NCBI GenBank assembly: GCA_018241025.1
Contig: JAFEEQ010000031.1
Coordinates: 1 to 43,423, forward strand
DNA length: 43,423 bases
Direction: 5' to 3'
Origin: Pseudomonadota bacterium
GTDB taxonomy: Bacteria > Pseudomonadota > Alphaproteobacteria > Micropepsales > Micropepsaceae
Shown: piece by piece, positions 8,075 through 16,698 of the stretch
Numbering within the stretch: position 1 is the stretch's first letter
How the letters are laid out: each line of letters begins with the position of its first letter
Program-made: the position numbers and the translations under genes
The notes under the pieces: generated by a model
Told to the model about the DNA's origin: nothing
The model's database searches: none
Seen by the model: only the letters and a program-made list of their open reading frames with translations

Positions 8075-9405
8075 CTGTCTTCTCCCCAGCCGGTCATGGT
8101 CCGGCGTTCCGCCATCGCGCCGATCGCCCTGCGGAAGCCGGCGAGCGCTTCATCGACCGTCTCCGCATCGTGCGCGGCGCTGAGAAGCCCGCCCGGCCAG
8201 GGATTGATGTCGATGCCCTCGGCCAGCAGCGCGATGCGCAGATCGTTGGTGAGGCCGACGTGGCGCGCGGCAAGCTCTGCCGGTGCGATCCTGGCCGCGT
8301 CGAAGGCCAGAGGATCGAACGAGCGGCCTCTTGGATTCATGAAGATGTGGAAGCCGGAGGATATGCCGTAGGCGGCCCAGGACAGATTCTGTTCGGCAAA
8401 AATGCTGTTGAGGCCTATGCGCAGCCTCTCACCGGCCGCGTCGGCCCGGGCGCAGGCCTTGCCGTCCGCGATGGCGAGCAAAGTCCGCGCTCCGACGGTC
8501 GCGACCAGCGGATTGCCGTTGCCGGTTCCCATATGCGCCACGCGCGGCCCCGTGTGGCCGTTGCTCTGCCGGTTGTCGAGCACGCTGAGCAGGTCGCGCC
8601 GTCCCGCGAGTGCACCGCAGGGTAGGCCGCCGCCCAGAATCTTTCCGAGCACGATGAGGTCCGGCGTGACGCCATAGAGCGCTTGCGCGCCGCCCGGCGC
8701 GACGCGAAAGCCCGTGATCGTCTCGTCGAAAATGTAGATGGCGCGCGCCGCCCGTGCGGCATCGGCAAGCTGTCTCGCTTCGTCATGGCCGAGCGGAATC
8801 TTGCCGAAAGAGGCGCCGGTCGGCTCCAGGATGACGGCGCCGAACCGCCCATTGCGAAGCGCGCCGATCGCCTCTGCGACGCTCGGCGCTTCGACCAGAT
8901 GCGTGCCGCCGCAGGCCGATGGCGTGTATTCGTGCAAGGGAATCGTCGGCAGGACGGCCGGCGCCGCCCAGCCGTGATAGTGACCGGCGATGGTGAGGAT
9001 CGCGGGATTGCCGTTGACCGCGCGCGACACTGCGAGCGCCAGAAGGCAAGCCTCGTTGCCGGACGAGGTGAAGCGCACCTGCTGCGCGGCCGGCATCATC
9101 GCTCCGATCGCTTCAGCCCAGCGCAGCTCGGCTTCGCTGCCGGCGCTGAAGTGAAAGCCGCGGCCGATCGCTTCGTGCGCGGCTTCGACCGTGGCGCTGT
9201 TGCCGTGGCCGAGAAGGATCGCGCCGTTGCCGCAGGCGAAATCGATATAGATGCGGCCGTCGACGTCGGTCTTGCGCGCGCCTTCGGCCGAGCGGATGAA
9301 CAGGCTCAGCGGCTCGAGCTGGCGCCCGTCATGGCTGACGCCGCCGGGCATGATCGCCAAGGCGCGAGCGGCCAGGTGCGAGACGTTGCTGCCGTGATCG
9401 TTCAC
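8071..9405 (-). CDS. Class III PLP aminotransferase (glutamate-1-semialdehyde aminotransferase-like)
   Basis: A 444-residue aminotransferase with cofactor residues typical of class III: SSGNEA (114-119), Asp227 in FDETITGFR and Lys255 in VLGKILGGG. The overall sequence resembles glutamate-1-semialdehyde aminomutase, but the gene is not with heme genes. Catabolic relatives act on beta- or omega-amino acids and on D-amino acids. The start is a GTG at 9405 overlapping the upstream stop (GTGA). It is gene two of operon B, between the DapA-family enzyme and DgcN. An attractive inference is transamination of a non-standard residue whose keto product feeds the DapA-family enzyme; the sequence does not prove this. 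Confidence 0.9.
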   Translation of the reverse strand: MNDHGSNVSHLAARALAIMPGGVSHDGRQLEPLSLFIRSAEGARKTDVDGRIYIDFACGNGAILLGHGNSATVEAAHEAIGRGFHFSAGSEAELRWAEAIGAMMPAAQQVRFTSSGNEACLLALAVSRAVNGNPAILTIAGHYHGWAAPAVLPTIPLHEYTPSACGGTHLVEAPSVAEAIGALRNGRFGAVILEPTGASFGKIPLGHDEARQLADAARAARAIYIFDETITGFRVAPGGAQALYGVTPDLIVLGKILGGGLPCGALAGRRDLLSVLDNRQSNGHTGPRVAHMGTGNGNPLVATVGARTLLAIADGKACARADAAGERLRIGLNSIFAEQNLSWAAYGISSGFHIFMNPRGRSFDPLAFDAARIAPAELAARHVGLTNDLRIALLAEGIDINPWPGGLLSAAHDAETVDEALAGFRRAIGAMAERRTMTGWGEDS

Positions 9406-10271
9406 GCGGCTGCCTCCAGGCGACGAAGCTCGGCGAGGAACGTGTCGCGATCCCAGCCCTCGGGTGGACGATGCGGCGGTGCGAGCCGCGACCAGGCGGG
9501 ATCGCCGGTCTGCGCGAACAAGGCGGCTTTCACCGAACAGATGAGGTTGTTGCGGGCCAGATGCGCGCGGATGGCGGCGACACGCGCGTCGGCGCCCGGC
9601 CGCGTCAAGGCGTCCCGCACGAACGGCACTGTCACGTTGAGACTCGCCGAGATCGTGCCGCGCATGCCCGCGTCCACGTTTGCAGCAAGACCGACTTCGG
9701 TGGAAACGTGAATGCCGGGCAGCTTCCGCGCGAGCAGGTCCTTCGCCAGGCTCGAATCGGGCGTGCTGTCCTTTATTCCCGCCATCGCGCCGGGATGGCG
9801 GTCGAACAGCCGCGCCACGAGGCCGGGACTGAACCCGACGCCCGCCACCGCGGGGATGTGATAGAGAAGCAGCGCCAGCGACGTACCGGCGCGCGCGATC
9901 AGAGTGTCGAACCATTCGCACAGCCCCGCCTCGTCAGCCGGCTTGGTGAAGAACGGTGGCAGGATCAGCGCGCCCGCGCAGCAAAGCTCGCTGGCGGCGA
10001 TCGACATCGCGACCGCCTCGTCGAGCGCGCAGGCGCCGGTGGCCAGGATGATCCGTCCGGGTGGAAGCCCGCTGCCCAGGACGGCTTCAAGCGCTGAAAG
10101 TTTTTCCGGAACGGAAAAGAACGTTCCTTCGCCGGTCGTGCCGAATAGCACGATCCCGTCGCATCCGGCCGCGAGCTGGTCGTGGCAATGCTGCACGAGC
10201 GGCTCGACTGCGATCCGCAGAGAATCGGTCAGTGGCGTCGGAACGGCAGAAATGAGGATTGGCGACGGCAT
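9402..10271 (-). CDS. DapA/N-acetylneuraminate lyase family aldolase or dehydratase
   Basis: A TIM-barrel class I aldolase family protein of 289 residues. It keeps the GTTGEG pyruvate-carboxylate loop (44-49), Tyr137 in LLYHIP and the Schiff-base Lys167 in AGIKDST. These residues are shared by dihydrodipicolinate synthase, neuraminate lyase and 2-keto-3-deoxy acid aldolases, so it should act on a 2-keto acid. The ATG at 10271 gives the family N-terminus; upstream in-frame sequence is AT-rich promoter DNA. As the first gene of operon B it is probably a catabolic member rather than the lysine-pathway enzyme. It is divergent from the TonB receptor gene. Confidence 0.88.
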   Translation of the reverse strand: MPSPILISAVPTPLTDSLRIAVEPLVQHCHDQLAAGCDGIVLFGTTGEGTFFSVPEKLSALEAVLGSGLPPGRIILATGACALDEAVAMSIAASELCCAGALILPPFFTKPADEAGLCEWFDTLIARAGTSLALLLYHIPAVAGVGFSPGLVARLFDRHPGAMAGIKDSTPDSSLAKDLLARKLPGIHVSTEVGLAANVDAGMRGTISASLNVTVPFVRDALTRPGADARVAAIRAHLARNNLICSVKAALFAQTGDPAWSRLAPPHRPPEGWDRDTFLAELRRLEAAA

Positions 10272-10431
10272 CTGGCGCGAGGGTCTGCCCGAGGAAATGA
10301 CAACGATCTGGCGATAGCGGACGGGAAAAATTTTTTCAATAGAGAAAAATATTGCCATCATCACAATATTGGTCAATTATGAAACTGCCGTGACCGGGGG
10401 CGGATCCGGTGTCCATGAAGGGGGCGTTTCA
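10272..10431. promoter_or_regulatory. Divergent promoter region of operons B and C with candidate operator
   Basis: This 160-base gap separates the start of operon B (leftward) from the TonB receptor of operon C (rightward). Its centre (about 10325-10380) is very AT-rich in a GC-rich setting. An element at 10330-10353 has arms TTTTTTC and GAAAAAT around an AATAGA core. It matches 18-19 of 24 bases with an element upstream of the XRE-cupin gene at 21788-21811 on the opposite strand. It is therefore a candidate binding site for that regulator. A good Shine-Dalgarno (AAGGGGG) lies at 10418-10424. Confidence 0.55.
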
Positions 10432-12618
10432 ATGAGTCGTGTTGGATTGAACACTGCGTCGATGCGGGCACGCCGGTTCTGGCTTGCGACAACCGCGCTT
10501 TGCGCTGCGATGGTACCGGCGTCTGCCGTGCGCGCCGCGGATGCGCCGGGCACGATCGAGACGGTCGTCGTCACCGCGGAAAAGCGCGCCGAGGATCTGA
10601 AAGACGTTCCGGCATCCATCAGCGTGTTGAGCGATCGCTACCTGTCGCAGATCGGCGCCGACAGCCTCGAGACGCTGGCGAACTCGGTGCCCGGCGTTCA
10701 GATGCAGTCCTTCGGTCCCGGCCAGACCCGCATCACCATCCGCGGAATTTCCCCGGACGAGCAGACCGGCGTGACCGCCGTGAGCTACTACCTCGACGAG
10801 ATCCCGATCACCGCGTCGGCCCAGCGCAGCCAGCCGGAAGTCTGGCTCTATGACGTCGACCAGGTCGAAGTGCTGCGCGGTCCGCAAGGCACGCTCTACG
10901 GCGAAGGGGCGATGGGCGGCGCCGTGCGCATCATCACCAACAAGCCGAACACCGAGGAGTTCCAGGCCTCCGCGCGCGCCCAGGTCTATTCGGTCGAGAA
11001 TGGCGGCATCGGCTACAAGGTCGACGGCATGGCGAACATCCCGATCGTCTCCGACATGCTGGCCCTGCGCGTTGTGGTCGAGAACCGCTTCAACGCCGGC
11101 TGGATCGACAACACGATCATCGGTATTCCCGACCCTTCGCTGTCGCCGCCGTCGCGCTATGTCGTCTCGACGGTCGACAAGGATGCCAATAGCGCACACA
11201 ATACCTCGGTCCGCGCCGCGCTGCGCTTCACGCCGACCGAGAATTTTACGATCGATGCCCAGTTCATCGAGAACGACATCTCGTCCAGGACTTCGAGCAT
11301 CGGCACGGTCGACGCCTATCACAACACCGATCTCGGCCTTCGTCCGACGACCGATGTCAGCGAGCTGGCGAACCTGACCGCGACCTACAATTTCGACGCC
11401 TTCACCGTGACGTCGTCGAGTTCCTACACCGTGCGGCGGACCAACGCGTCGTTGTACCAGGAGCCGATCCTGCTCGGCAGCACGGCGATCAGCACCTTCC
11501 AGGAACTGACGCCCGAAACGGTCAAGACCTTCACCCAGGAAGTCCGCGCCGTCTCGGCCAGCGATCAGCCTTTGCGCTGGACCATCGGCGCCTACTACCG
11601 CAATGGTTTCGACAACTCGACGGTCTCCGCGACGGGATATGTCCCGGCGCTCACCACCACCGTGCCGCTCTTCGGCTTCTCAACTGCGGCCAACTACAAC
11701 ACCTATGCCGTGTTCGGCCAGGCCGAGTACGATATCCTGCCGGATCTGACGGCCATCGTCGGTGCGCGCTGGTTCCATGAGTCACAGACGGTCGCGCCGC
11801 AGCACCGTTCGACCGACGGCTGGACGCCACTGGTGACGTTGCGCAAGCGCTTCAACGACAACCTGATCGGCTACGCGACCTTCTCCGAGGGCTACCGCCC
11901 CGGCGGCTTCAACGCCTATGCCGGACCGACGACCTATGCACCCGACAAGACCAAGAACTACGAGGTCGGCGCCAAATACGTGTCGTCGGACAACCGCCTC
12001 TCGCTGAGCGGCGACATCTTCTATATCGACTGGTCGAACATGCAGTTCACCCAGATCGACTCGGGCGGCTTCTTCACTTTCGTCGGCAACGCCAATAAGG
12101 CGTCGAGCCGCGGCTTCGAAGTCGAAGGTACCTTCCACTGGGACAACGGCTTCTGGGGCGGCGTCAACGCCAGCTTCACCTCGGCGCATATCGATACGCC
12201 GGTCGTGGCCAATCTCGGCGGCAAGACCTCCGCCGGAACCGCATTGCCGGCGGTGCCGCCATACAAGATGAGCTTGAGCGGCGGCTACAACACCACCCTG
12301 TGGGACGGCGAATACGGCCTCGAGCTGTCCGGCATCATCAGCGTGGTCGGGCCGCAGCACACCAAGCTCGAGCAGGGCGGTACGTTCACGCTTCCAGGCT
12401 ACGGCACCTATGTGATCGGTACGCAGTTGCAGGCCTATGGTTCGGCCAATCTGCGCGCCACCATCACGAGGGACAACTACGCCGCGTCGCTGTTCGTGAA
12501 CAATGTCTGGAATTCGCTGTCGCCGATCGCCGACGACAACTTCTTCCCGACCTTCGGTCAGCCGCTCTACTATGTCCAGCCGCGGACGATCGGGTTCGAA
12601 GTCTCGGCGAAATGGTAA
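10432..12618 (+). CDS. TonB-dependent receptor (no STN domain)
   Basis: An outer-membrane active-transport receptor of 728 residues. A signal peptide (about 1-36, ending AVRAADA) precedes a TonB-box-like ETVVVTAEKR segment. A plug domain follows (VPASISVLSDRYL to GGAVRIITNKPNT), then a beta-barrel ending in the aromatic-terminated GFEVSAKW. The ATG at 10432 is preferred over one at 10369 because it has AAGGGGG upstream and begins the signal peptide. It has no STN extension, so it is a transporter rather than a surface-signalling receptor. As the first gene of operon C it would admit the oligomeric substrate to the periplasm. Confidence 0.93.
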   Translation: MSRVGLNTASMRARRFWLATTALCAAMVPASAVRAADAPGTIETVVVTAEKRAEDLKDVPASISVLSDRYLSQIGADSLETLANSVPGVQMQSFGPGQTRITIRGISPDEQTGVTAVSYYLDEIPITASAQRSQPEVWLYDVDQVEVLRGPQGTLYGEGAMGGAVRIITNKPNTEEFQASARAQVYSVENGGIGYKVDGMANIPIVSDMLALRVVVENRFNAGWIDNTIIGIPDPSLSPPSRYVVSTVDKDANSAHNTSVRAALRFTPTENFTIDAQFIENDISSRTSSIGTVDAYHNTDLGLRPTTDVSELANLTATYNFDAFTVTSSSSYTVRRTNASLYQEPILLGSTAISTFQELTPETVKTFTQEVRAVSASDQPLRWTIGAYYRNGFDNSTVSATGYVPALTTTVPLFGFSTAANYNTYAVFGQAEYDILPDLTAIVGARWFHESQTVAPQHRSTDGWTPLVTLRKRFNDNLIGYATFSEGYRPGGFNAYAGPTTYAPDKTKNYEVGAKYVSSDNRLSLSGDIFYIDWSNMQFTQIDSGGFFTFVGNANKASSRGFEVEGTFHWDNGFWGGVNASFTSAHIDTPVVANLGGKTSAGTALPAVPPYKMSLSGGYNTTLWDGEYGLELSGIISVVGPQHTKLEQGGTFTLPGYGTYVIGTQLQAYGSANLRATITRDNYAASLFVNNVWNSLSPIADDNFFPTFGQPLYYVQPRTIGFEVSAKW

Positions 12619-12682
12619 GACCGGCACGCGCCCGGTCGTTTGTGTAACGCAGGGATCGGGCACGTCCCGAGGCGAAGCGATC

Positions 12683-14047
12683 ATGTCGAAACGATTGTCG
12701 GTGTGGTCGCTTCTCGCCTTTTCGAGTCCGGCCATACCGGCGACGCTGCTGATCGCGCCAGTGTTCGGTATCCTGCCGAGCTACTACGCCTTGCATACCA
12801 AGGTCACGCTGGCCGAGGTCGGCGCGGCTTTCCTGATCGCGCGGATCGTCGATGCGCTGATCGATCCGCTGGTCGGCGTGCTGTCCGATCGCACCCGTTC
12901 GCGCTGGGGGGCGCGCATCCCCTGGATGGCCGGCGGCGCCGTGCTCGCGCTGCCGTCGGCCTATTTCTTCTTCCTGCCGCCTGCCGATGCCGGCGGGACA
13001 TACTTCTTCGTCTGGTCGTTCCTGACCATGGCGGCGTGGACCCTGCTCACCATTCCGCACGGCGCATGGGCCGCCGAGATGACGGACGACTATGACGAAC
13101 GTTCGCGCATCTTCGGCGTGCGCAACGTGCTGGCCTCGGTCGGGGCCTTCGGCTTCTTCCTCCTCCCGCCGCTGCTCGAGCCGGTCACCCATACGACGGA
13201 GATCAACGGCGCGACCATGCAGGCGCTGGTCGTCGCCCTCTTCATTCTGACGCCGGTGACGCTGATCTGGGCGGCCCTGCGGGCGCCGGTGCACGGTGCG
13301 GCGGCGGAGCAGGTCGCTGCGCCTCCGGCCTCGCTGATGTCGGTACTGCGCTCGGTCGGCGCCAACCGCCCCTTCGTCTGCTATGTCGGGATCACGGTTC
13401 TGGCGGGCGTCGCCGCGGGCATGACGACGGGATTGTCGTTCCTCTACACCCAGGACTATCTCGGCCTTGGCGCCTTCTTCTTCCTGCTCGGAATCATTCC
13501 GTCGGTGGCCGGCATCGCTGCCACGCCGGTCTGGCTGTGGGCGGCGCGCCGCGTCGACAAGCACAGGGCCTGGGCGATCGGATTGTGGCTCGGCGGCCTC
13601 GTCGGGTTGCCGATCCTGTTCCTGACTCCGGGGGCGCAATCCTTCATTCCGCTTCTGGTGATCTCGACCATCGGTGGCATCATGCAGAGCGTCGGAATGG
13701 CGCTGCCGTCGTCTATCCTCGCCGATGTCGCCGACTACGAGGCCTGGAAGCAGAACACCAAAGCGGTCGGAAACTACTTCGCGCTGCTGACCCTGCTGTC
13801 GAAGATTACGACGGCGCTGGGCTCCTCGCTGGCGCTGCTTCTCAGCGGCGTGCTTGGCTATGTGCCGCGCGCACAGGGCGGAACCGGACATGTCGCAGCC
13901 CTCGTCATTCCTTTCGTCATCTTGCCGGTCGCGCTGAACGCGCTGGCAGGCTTCATGGTCTGGTTCTTCCCGCTCAACCGCCGCCGTCACGCGGTGATCA
14001 TGAGCCGCCTCGCCAAGCGCGAGGAACGGCGGGCACGGGCGGCATGA
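12683..14047 (+). CDS. MFS transporter, GPH (glycoside-pentoside-hexuronide) type
   Basis: A 12-helix inner-membrane permease of 454 residues. The segment RIVDALIDPLVGVLSDRTRS is the cytoplasmic loop signature of GPH/MFS_2 cation symporters. Family members import sugars, but many in peptide-catabolic neighbourhoods have unknown substrates. The ATG at 12683 begins the first membrane segment; in-frame sequence before it belongs to the receptor-gene region. It follows the receptor by 64 bases and shares ATGA with the next hydrolase gene. It would carry the substrate from periplasm to cytoplasm, a step that the signal-less hydrolases in the operon require. Confidence 0.88.
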   Translation: MSKRLSVWSLLAFSSPAIPATLLIAPVFGILPSYYALHTKVTLAEVGAAFLIARIVDALIDPLVGVLSDRTRSRWGARIPWMAGGAVLALPSAYFFFLPPADAGGTYFFVWSFLTMAAWTLLTIPHGAWAAEMTDDYDERSRIFGVRNVLASVGAFGFFLLPPLLEPVTHTTEINGATMQALVVALFILTPVTLIWAALRAPVHGAAAEQVAAPPASLMSVLRSVGANRPFVCYVGITVLAGVAAGMTTGLSFLYTQDYLGLGAFFFLLGIIPSVAGIAATPVWLWAARRVDKHRAWAIGLWLGGLVGLPILFLTPGAQSFIPLLVISTIGGIMQSVGMALPSSILADVADYEAWKQNTKAVGNYFALLTLLSKITTALGSSLALLLSGVLGYVPRAQGGTGHVAALVIPFVILPVALNALAGFMVWFFPLNRRRHAVIMSRLAKREERRARAA

Positions 14048-15372
14048 GCGGGCTCGCAAGTCTCGTCGATTTCGCCGCGCGCATCGCAGCGATCCGCGAC
14101 GAAGCCGGTGTCCCCGGCCTGAGCTTTGCCGTCTGGCATGGCGGCAAAATGATTTCCGCGGCGGCTGGCGTGCTCAGCCTCGACACCGGTATCGCGGTGC
14201 GCCCCGACAGCCTCTTCCAGATCGGCTCGATCACCAAATCGCTCACCGCGACGCTCGTGATGCAGGCGGCGGAGGAAGGGTTGGTCGATATCGACAGGCC
14301 GGTCCGAGACTATATCGGCGTGCGCGTCGGCCGCGGCCCCTACACCGACAGCTTCACCGCGCGTCAGCTCATGGCGCATACCAGCGGACTCGACGGCGAC
14401 CTGTTCCTCGATACCGGGCGCGACGACGATGCCATCGCCAAATACATGGTGCTCTGCAGCCGGCTCGAATTCCTGGTCGCGCCGGGGCGGTTCTACAACT
14501 ACTCGAATGCGGGCTATGCCGTGCTCGGCCGGCTGCTCGAGGTCGTGCGCGGCAAGGTCTACGACCGCATCCTCGACGAACATCTTTTCGCCCGCATCGG
14601 TGCAACGCGTTCGACGACGATGCCGGAGGTCGCGGCGTTCCGCAGGACGGCATCGGGCCATGGCCCCGGTGCGGACGGTGCGACCGCGGTCGTTCCGCTG
14701 GTCCATCTGCCCCGCGCGCTCGGGCCGGCCGGCCTTTCGCTCTATTCGACGGCGGAAGACCTGATCGCCTACGCCTGCGCCCATATGTCGGGCGAGAGCC
14801 TCGTTTCGCGCGCCGGTGCGGCGGCGATGCGCACGCCGCAGGTGGCGCTCCCCGAAGGCGCGTCGTGGGGGCTCGGCTGGAAGATCATCGCGAACGGCAA
14901 CACGACCTTCGTCGGCCATGACGGCGGAACCATCGGACAGGTGGCGTCGCTATGGACCGCTCCTGAGGCGAACCTCGCGGTCGCGATGTGCGCCAATGGC
15001 GGGCGGGTGCGCAAGGCTTGGGAGGCTGTCGCCTTTCCGATCTTTCGCGAAGTCTGCGGCGCGACTCCGGAAACGGCGATGCCGGATTTCGCGCCGGTGC
15101 CGGACGATCTCGAACGCTATGAAGGGGTCTACGAGAATTCGGGCGTCGATATGGAAGTCACGGCGACCTCGAACGGTCTCGATGTCGTGGCCCGGCAGAA
15201 ATTCCTCTCGCTGCCCGAAGTCCGCTTTGCCATGCGGCCGCTTGGCGGCGACCGCTTCCGCGCCACCATCGGCGACGACGACAAGGTCGTCACCGCCTTC
15301 CTCGATCCCGACGCGAAGGGCCGGCCGACGCTGTTCTTCGCCGGACGCATCCATCGCCGGAAGGGAGGCTGA
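14044..15372 (+). CDS. Serine hydrolase, beta-lactamase/S12 family (subgroup 2)
   Basis: A cytoplasmic S12-type hydrolase of 442 residues with Ser62-Ile-Thr-Lys65, Tyr153-Ser-Asn155 and His292-Asp-Gly-Gly. The C-terminal beta domain starts at YEGVYEN and ends in TLFFAGRIHRRKG, closely matching the hydrolase at 2238. Residues HTSGLDGDLFLDTGRDDDAI are also nearly shared with that protein. The ATG overlaps the transporter stop by four bases. Likely activities are D-stereospecific amidase, peptidase or esterase; the sequence does not decide. It is the first of three hydrolases in operon C. Confidence 0.9.
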   Translation: MSGLASLVDFAARIAAIRDEAGVPGLSFAVWHGGKMISAAAGVLSLDTGIAVRPDSLFQIGSITKSLTATLVMQAAEEGLVDIDRPVRDYIGVRVGRGPYTDSFTARQLMAHTSGLDGDLFLDTGRDDDAIAKYMVLCSRLEFLVAPGRFYNYSNAGYAVLGRLLEVVRGKVYDRILDEHLFARIGATRSTTMPEVAAFRRTASGHGPGADGATAVVPLVHLPRALGPAGLSLYSTAEDLIAYACAHMSGESLVSRAGAAAMRTPQVALPEGASWGLGWKIIANGNTTFVGHDGGTIGQVASLWTAPEANLAVAMCANGGRVRKAWEAVAFPIFREVCGATPETAMPDFAPVPDDLERYEGVYENSGVDMEVTATSNGLDVVARQKFLSLPEVRFAMRPLGGDRFRATIGDDDKVVTAFLDPDAKGRPTLFFAGRIHRRKGG

Positions 15373-15375
15373 GAC

Positions 15376-16698
15376 GTGGCGGCTTTCCTGAAGGACATCG
15401 CGCCCATCCTGGAGCAGGCCTGCGTGCGCGGCACGCTCGATGCCGCGGCACTGGCCGTCGTCCATGACGGGCAGGTCTTCGAGCATGCCTGGGGCCTTGC
15501 GAACCGGCGCGAGGAGATCGCGGCGACGCCCGACACGCTGTTCCACATCGGTTCGGCGACCAAGAGCATCACGGCGGAGCTGGTGTGGCAGCTCATCGGC
15601 AACGGGCGGCTCCGGCTCGACATGCCCGTGATCGGCGCGGCGCCGGAGCTGTCGCATATCGCGACGCTGCGCGACGAAGGGCTCACCATCGGCCATCTGC
15701 TCAGCCACACCGGCGGTCTCGACGGCGATGTGATCTTCGATGCCGGGCGCGGCCGCGACGTGCTGCGCCGCTACATGGAACAGATCGGCGAGATCGGCTC
15801 GCTCCATGCTCCGGGCAGCCAATTCTCCTACGCCAATGTCGGCTACGGGATTCTCGGACGCATCGTCGAGGTGGCCGGCGGCCAGGTGTTCGAGGATGCG
15901 CTGGCCGGGCGCCTGCGTGTGCACCACAAGCTCACGCGGGTTGCGATCCTGCCGATCGAGAAGATCCGGCAGCGCACGGCGCTGTTCTTCTCCGGAGAGC
16001 GGCCGGACTATTTCGGACCCTATTCCAACATCGCATCCGGCACGGTCCTGGCGATGAGCATGGGCGATCTGGCGCGCTGGGCTGCGTCGCATCTGGAGAA
16101 GGGCGGTGCGGTGCCGGCGCTGACCGAGCAGATGCGCCAGCCTGTCGTCGCGCTGCCGCATAACCATCGCTATCAGGGCTGGGGCTATGGCGTTTCGCTG
16201 CTCGACGATCTGGGACGAAGCCTCATTGGCCATGACGGCGGCACCGCCGGCACGGCAACCTTCATGCGCATCGCGCCGCATCGCGGAACCGCATGGGCGA
16301 TGGCGGCCACCGGTAGCGCCGCGGTAGCGGTCTATCGCGAGGTTGAGCCGCATCTGCGCCGTCTCGCCGGACTTCCCGATCAGTTGCCGCGCAATCCAGC
16401 GGGCGGTCCGGTACCCGAGGATCTCTCGATCTACGAAGGCAGCTATCGCCGTCACGGCATGACGTTCGATATCGCGAAGGGACCCGAGCGGACGCTCGTC
16501 ATGACGATCACCGGATCGATGGCGCCGACCAGCTTCAGCGGGCTGACGCTGCAGCCCGTCACCGCGCAGGTCTTCTCGATCCGCATCCCGGCGCTCGACG
16601 CCGAGATCTGGGCCTCGTTCCACGAATTCGACGAGGCGGGAAAGCCGCAGCTCTTTTTCGTCCTGGAGCGCATGACGCGCCGCGGAGACCCTGCATGA
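15376..16698 (+). CDS. Serine hydrolase, beta-lactamase/S12 family (subgroup 2)
   Basis: An S12-type hydrolase of 440 residues starting at GTG 15376, supported by AAGGGAGG at 15361-15368. Motifs are Ser60-Ala-Thr-Lys63, Tyr152-Ala-Asn154 and His286-Asp-Gly-Gly. The C-terminal beta domain begins at YEGSYRRHG and ends QLFFVLERMTRRG, diverging from the other two subgroup-2 proteins. No signal peptide is present. It begins three bases after the preceding hydrolase, and its stop overlaps the start of the first MlrC-type gene by four bases. Tandem position and shared segments indicate duplication followed by specialisation. Confidence 0.9.
   Translation: MAAFLKDIAPILEQACVRGTLDAAALAVVHDGQVFEHAWGLANRREEIAATPDTLFHIGSATKSITAELVWQLIGNGRLRLDMPVIGAAPELSHIATLRDEGLTIGHLLSHTGGLDGDVIFDAGRGRDVLRRYMEQIGEIGSLHAPGSQFSYANVGYGILGRIVEVAGGQVFEDALAGRLRVHHKLTRVAILPIEKIRQRTALFFSGERPDYFGPYSNIASGTVLAMSMGDLARWAASHLEKGGAVPALTEQMRQPVVALPHNHRYQGWGYGVSLLDDLGRSLIGHDGGTAGTATFMRIAPHRGTAWAMAATGSAAVAVYREVEPHLRRLAGLPDQLPRNPAGGPVPEDLSIYEGSYRRHGMTFDIAKGPERTLVMTITGSMAPTSFSGLTLQPVTAQVFSIRIPALDAEIWASFHEFDEAGKPQLFFVLERMTRRGDPA

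Noticed and set aside
8071..9921. A 616-residue fused aminotransferase on the minus strand
   Set aside because: The extra N-terminal part is an out-of-frame reading of the DapA-family gene. The GTG at 9405 overlapping that gene's stop gives a normal-length enzyme.
9402..10271. Assignment of the DapA-family gene as lysine-pathway dapA
   Set aside because: Its operon is catabolic and contains no lysine or cell-wall biosynthesis gene; only the aldolase family can be supported.
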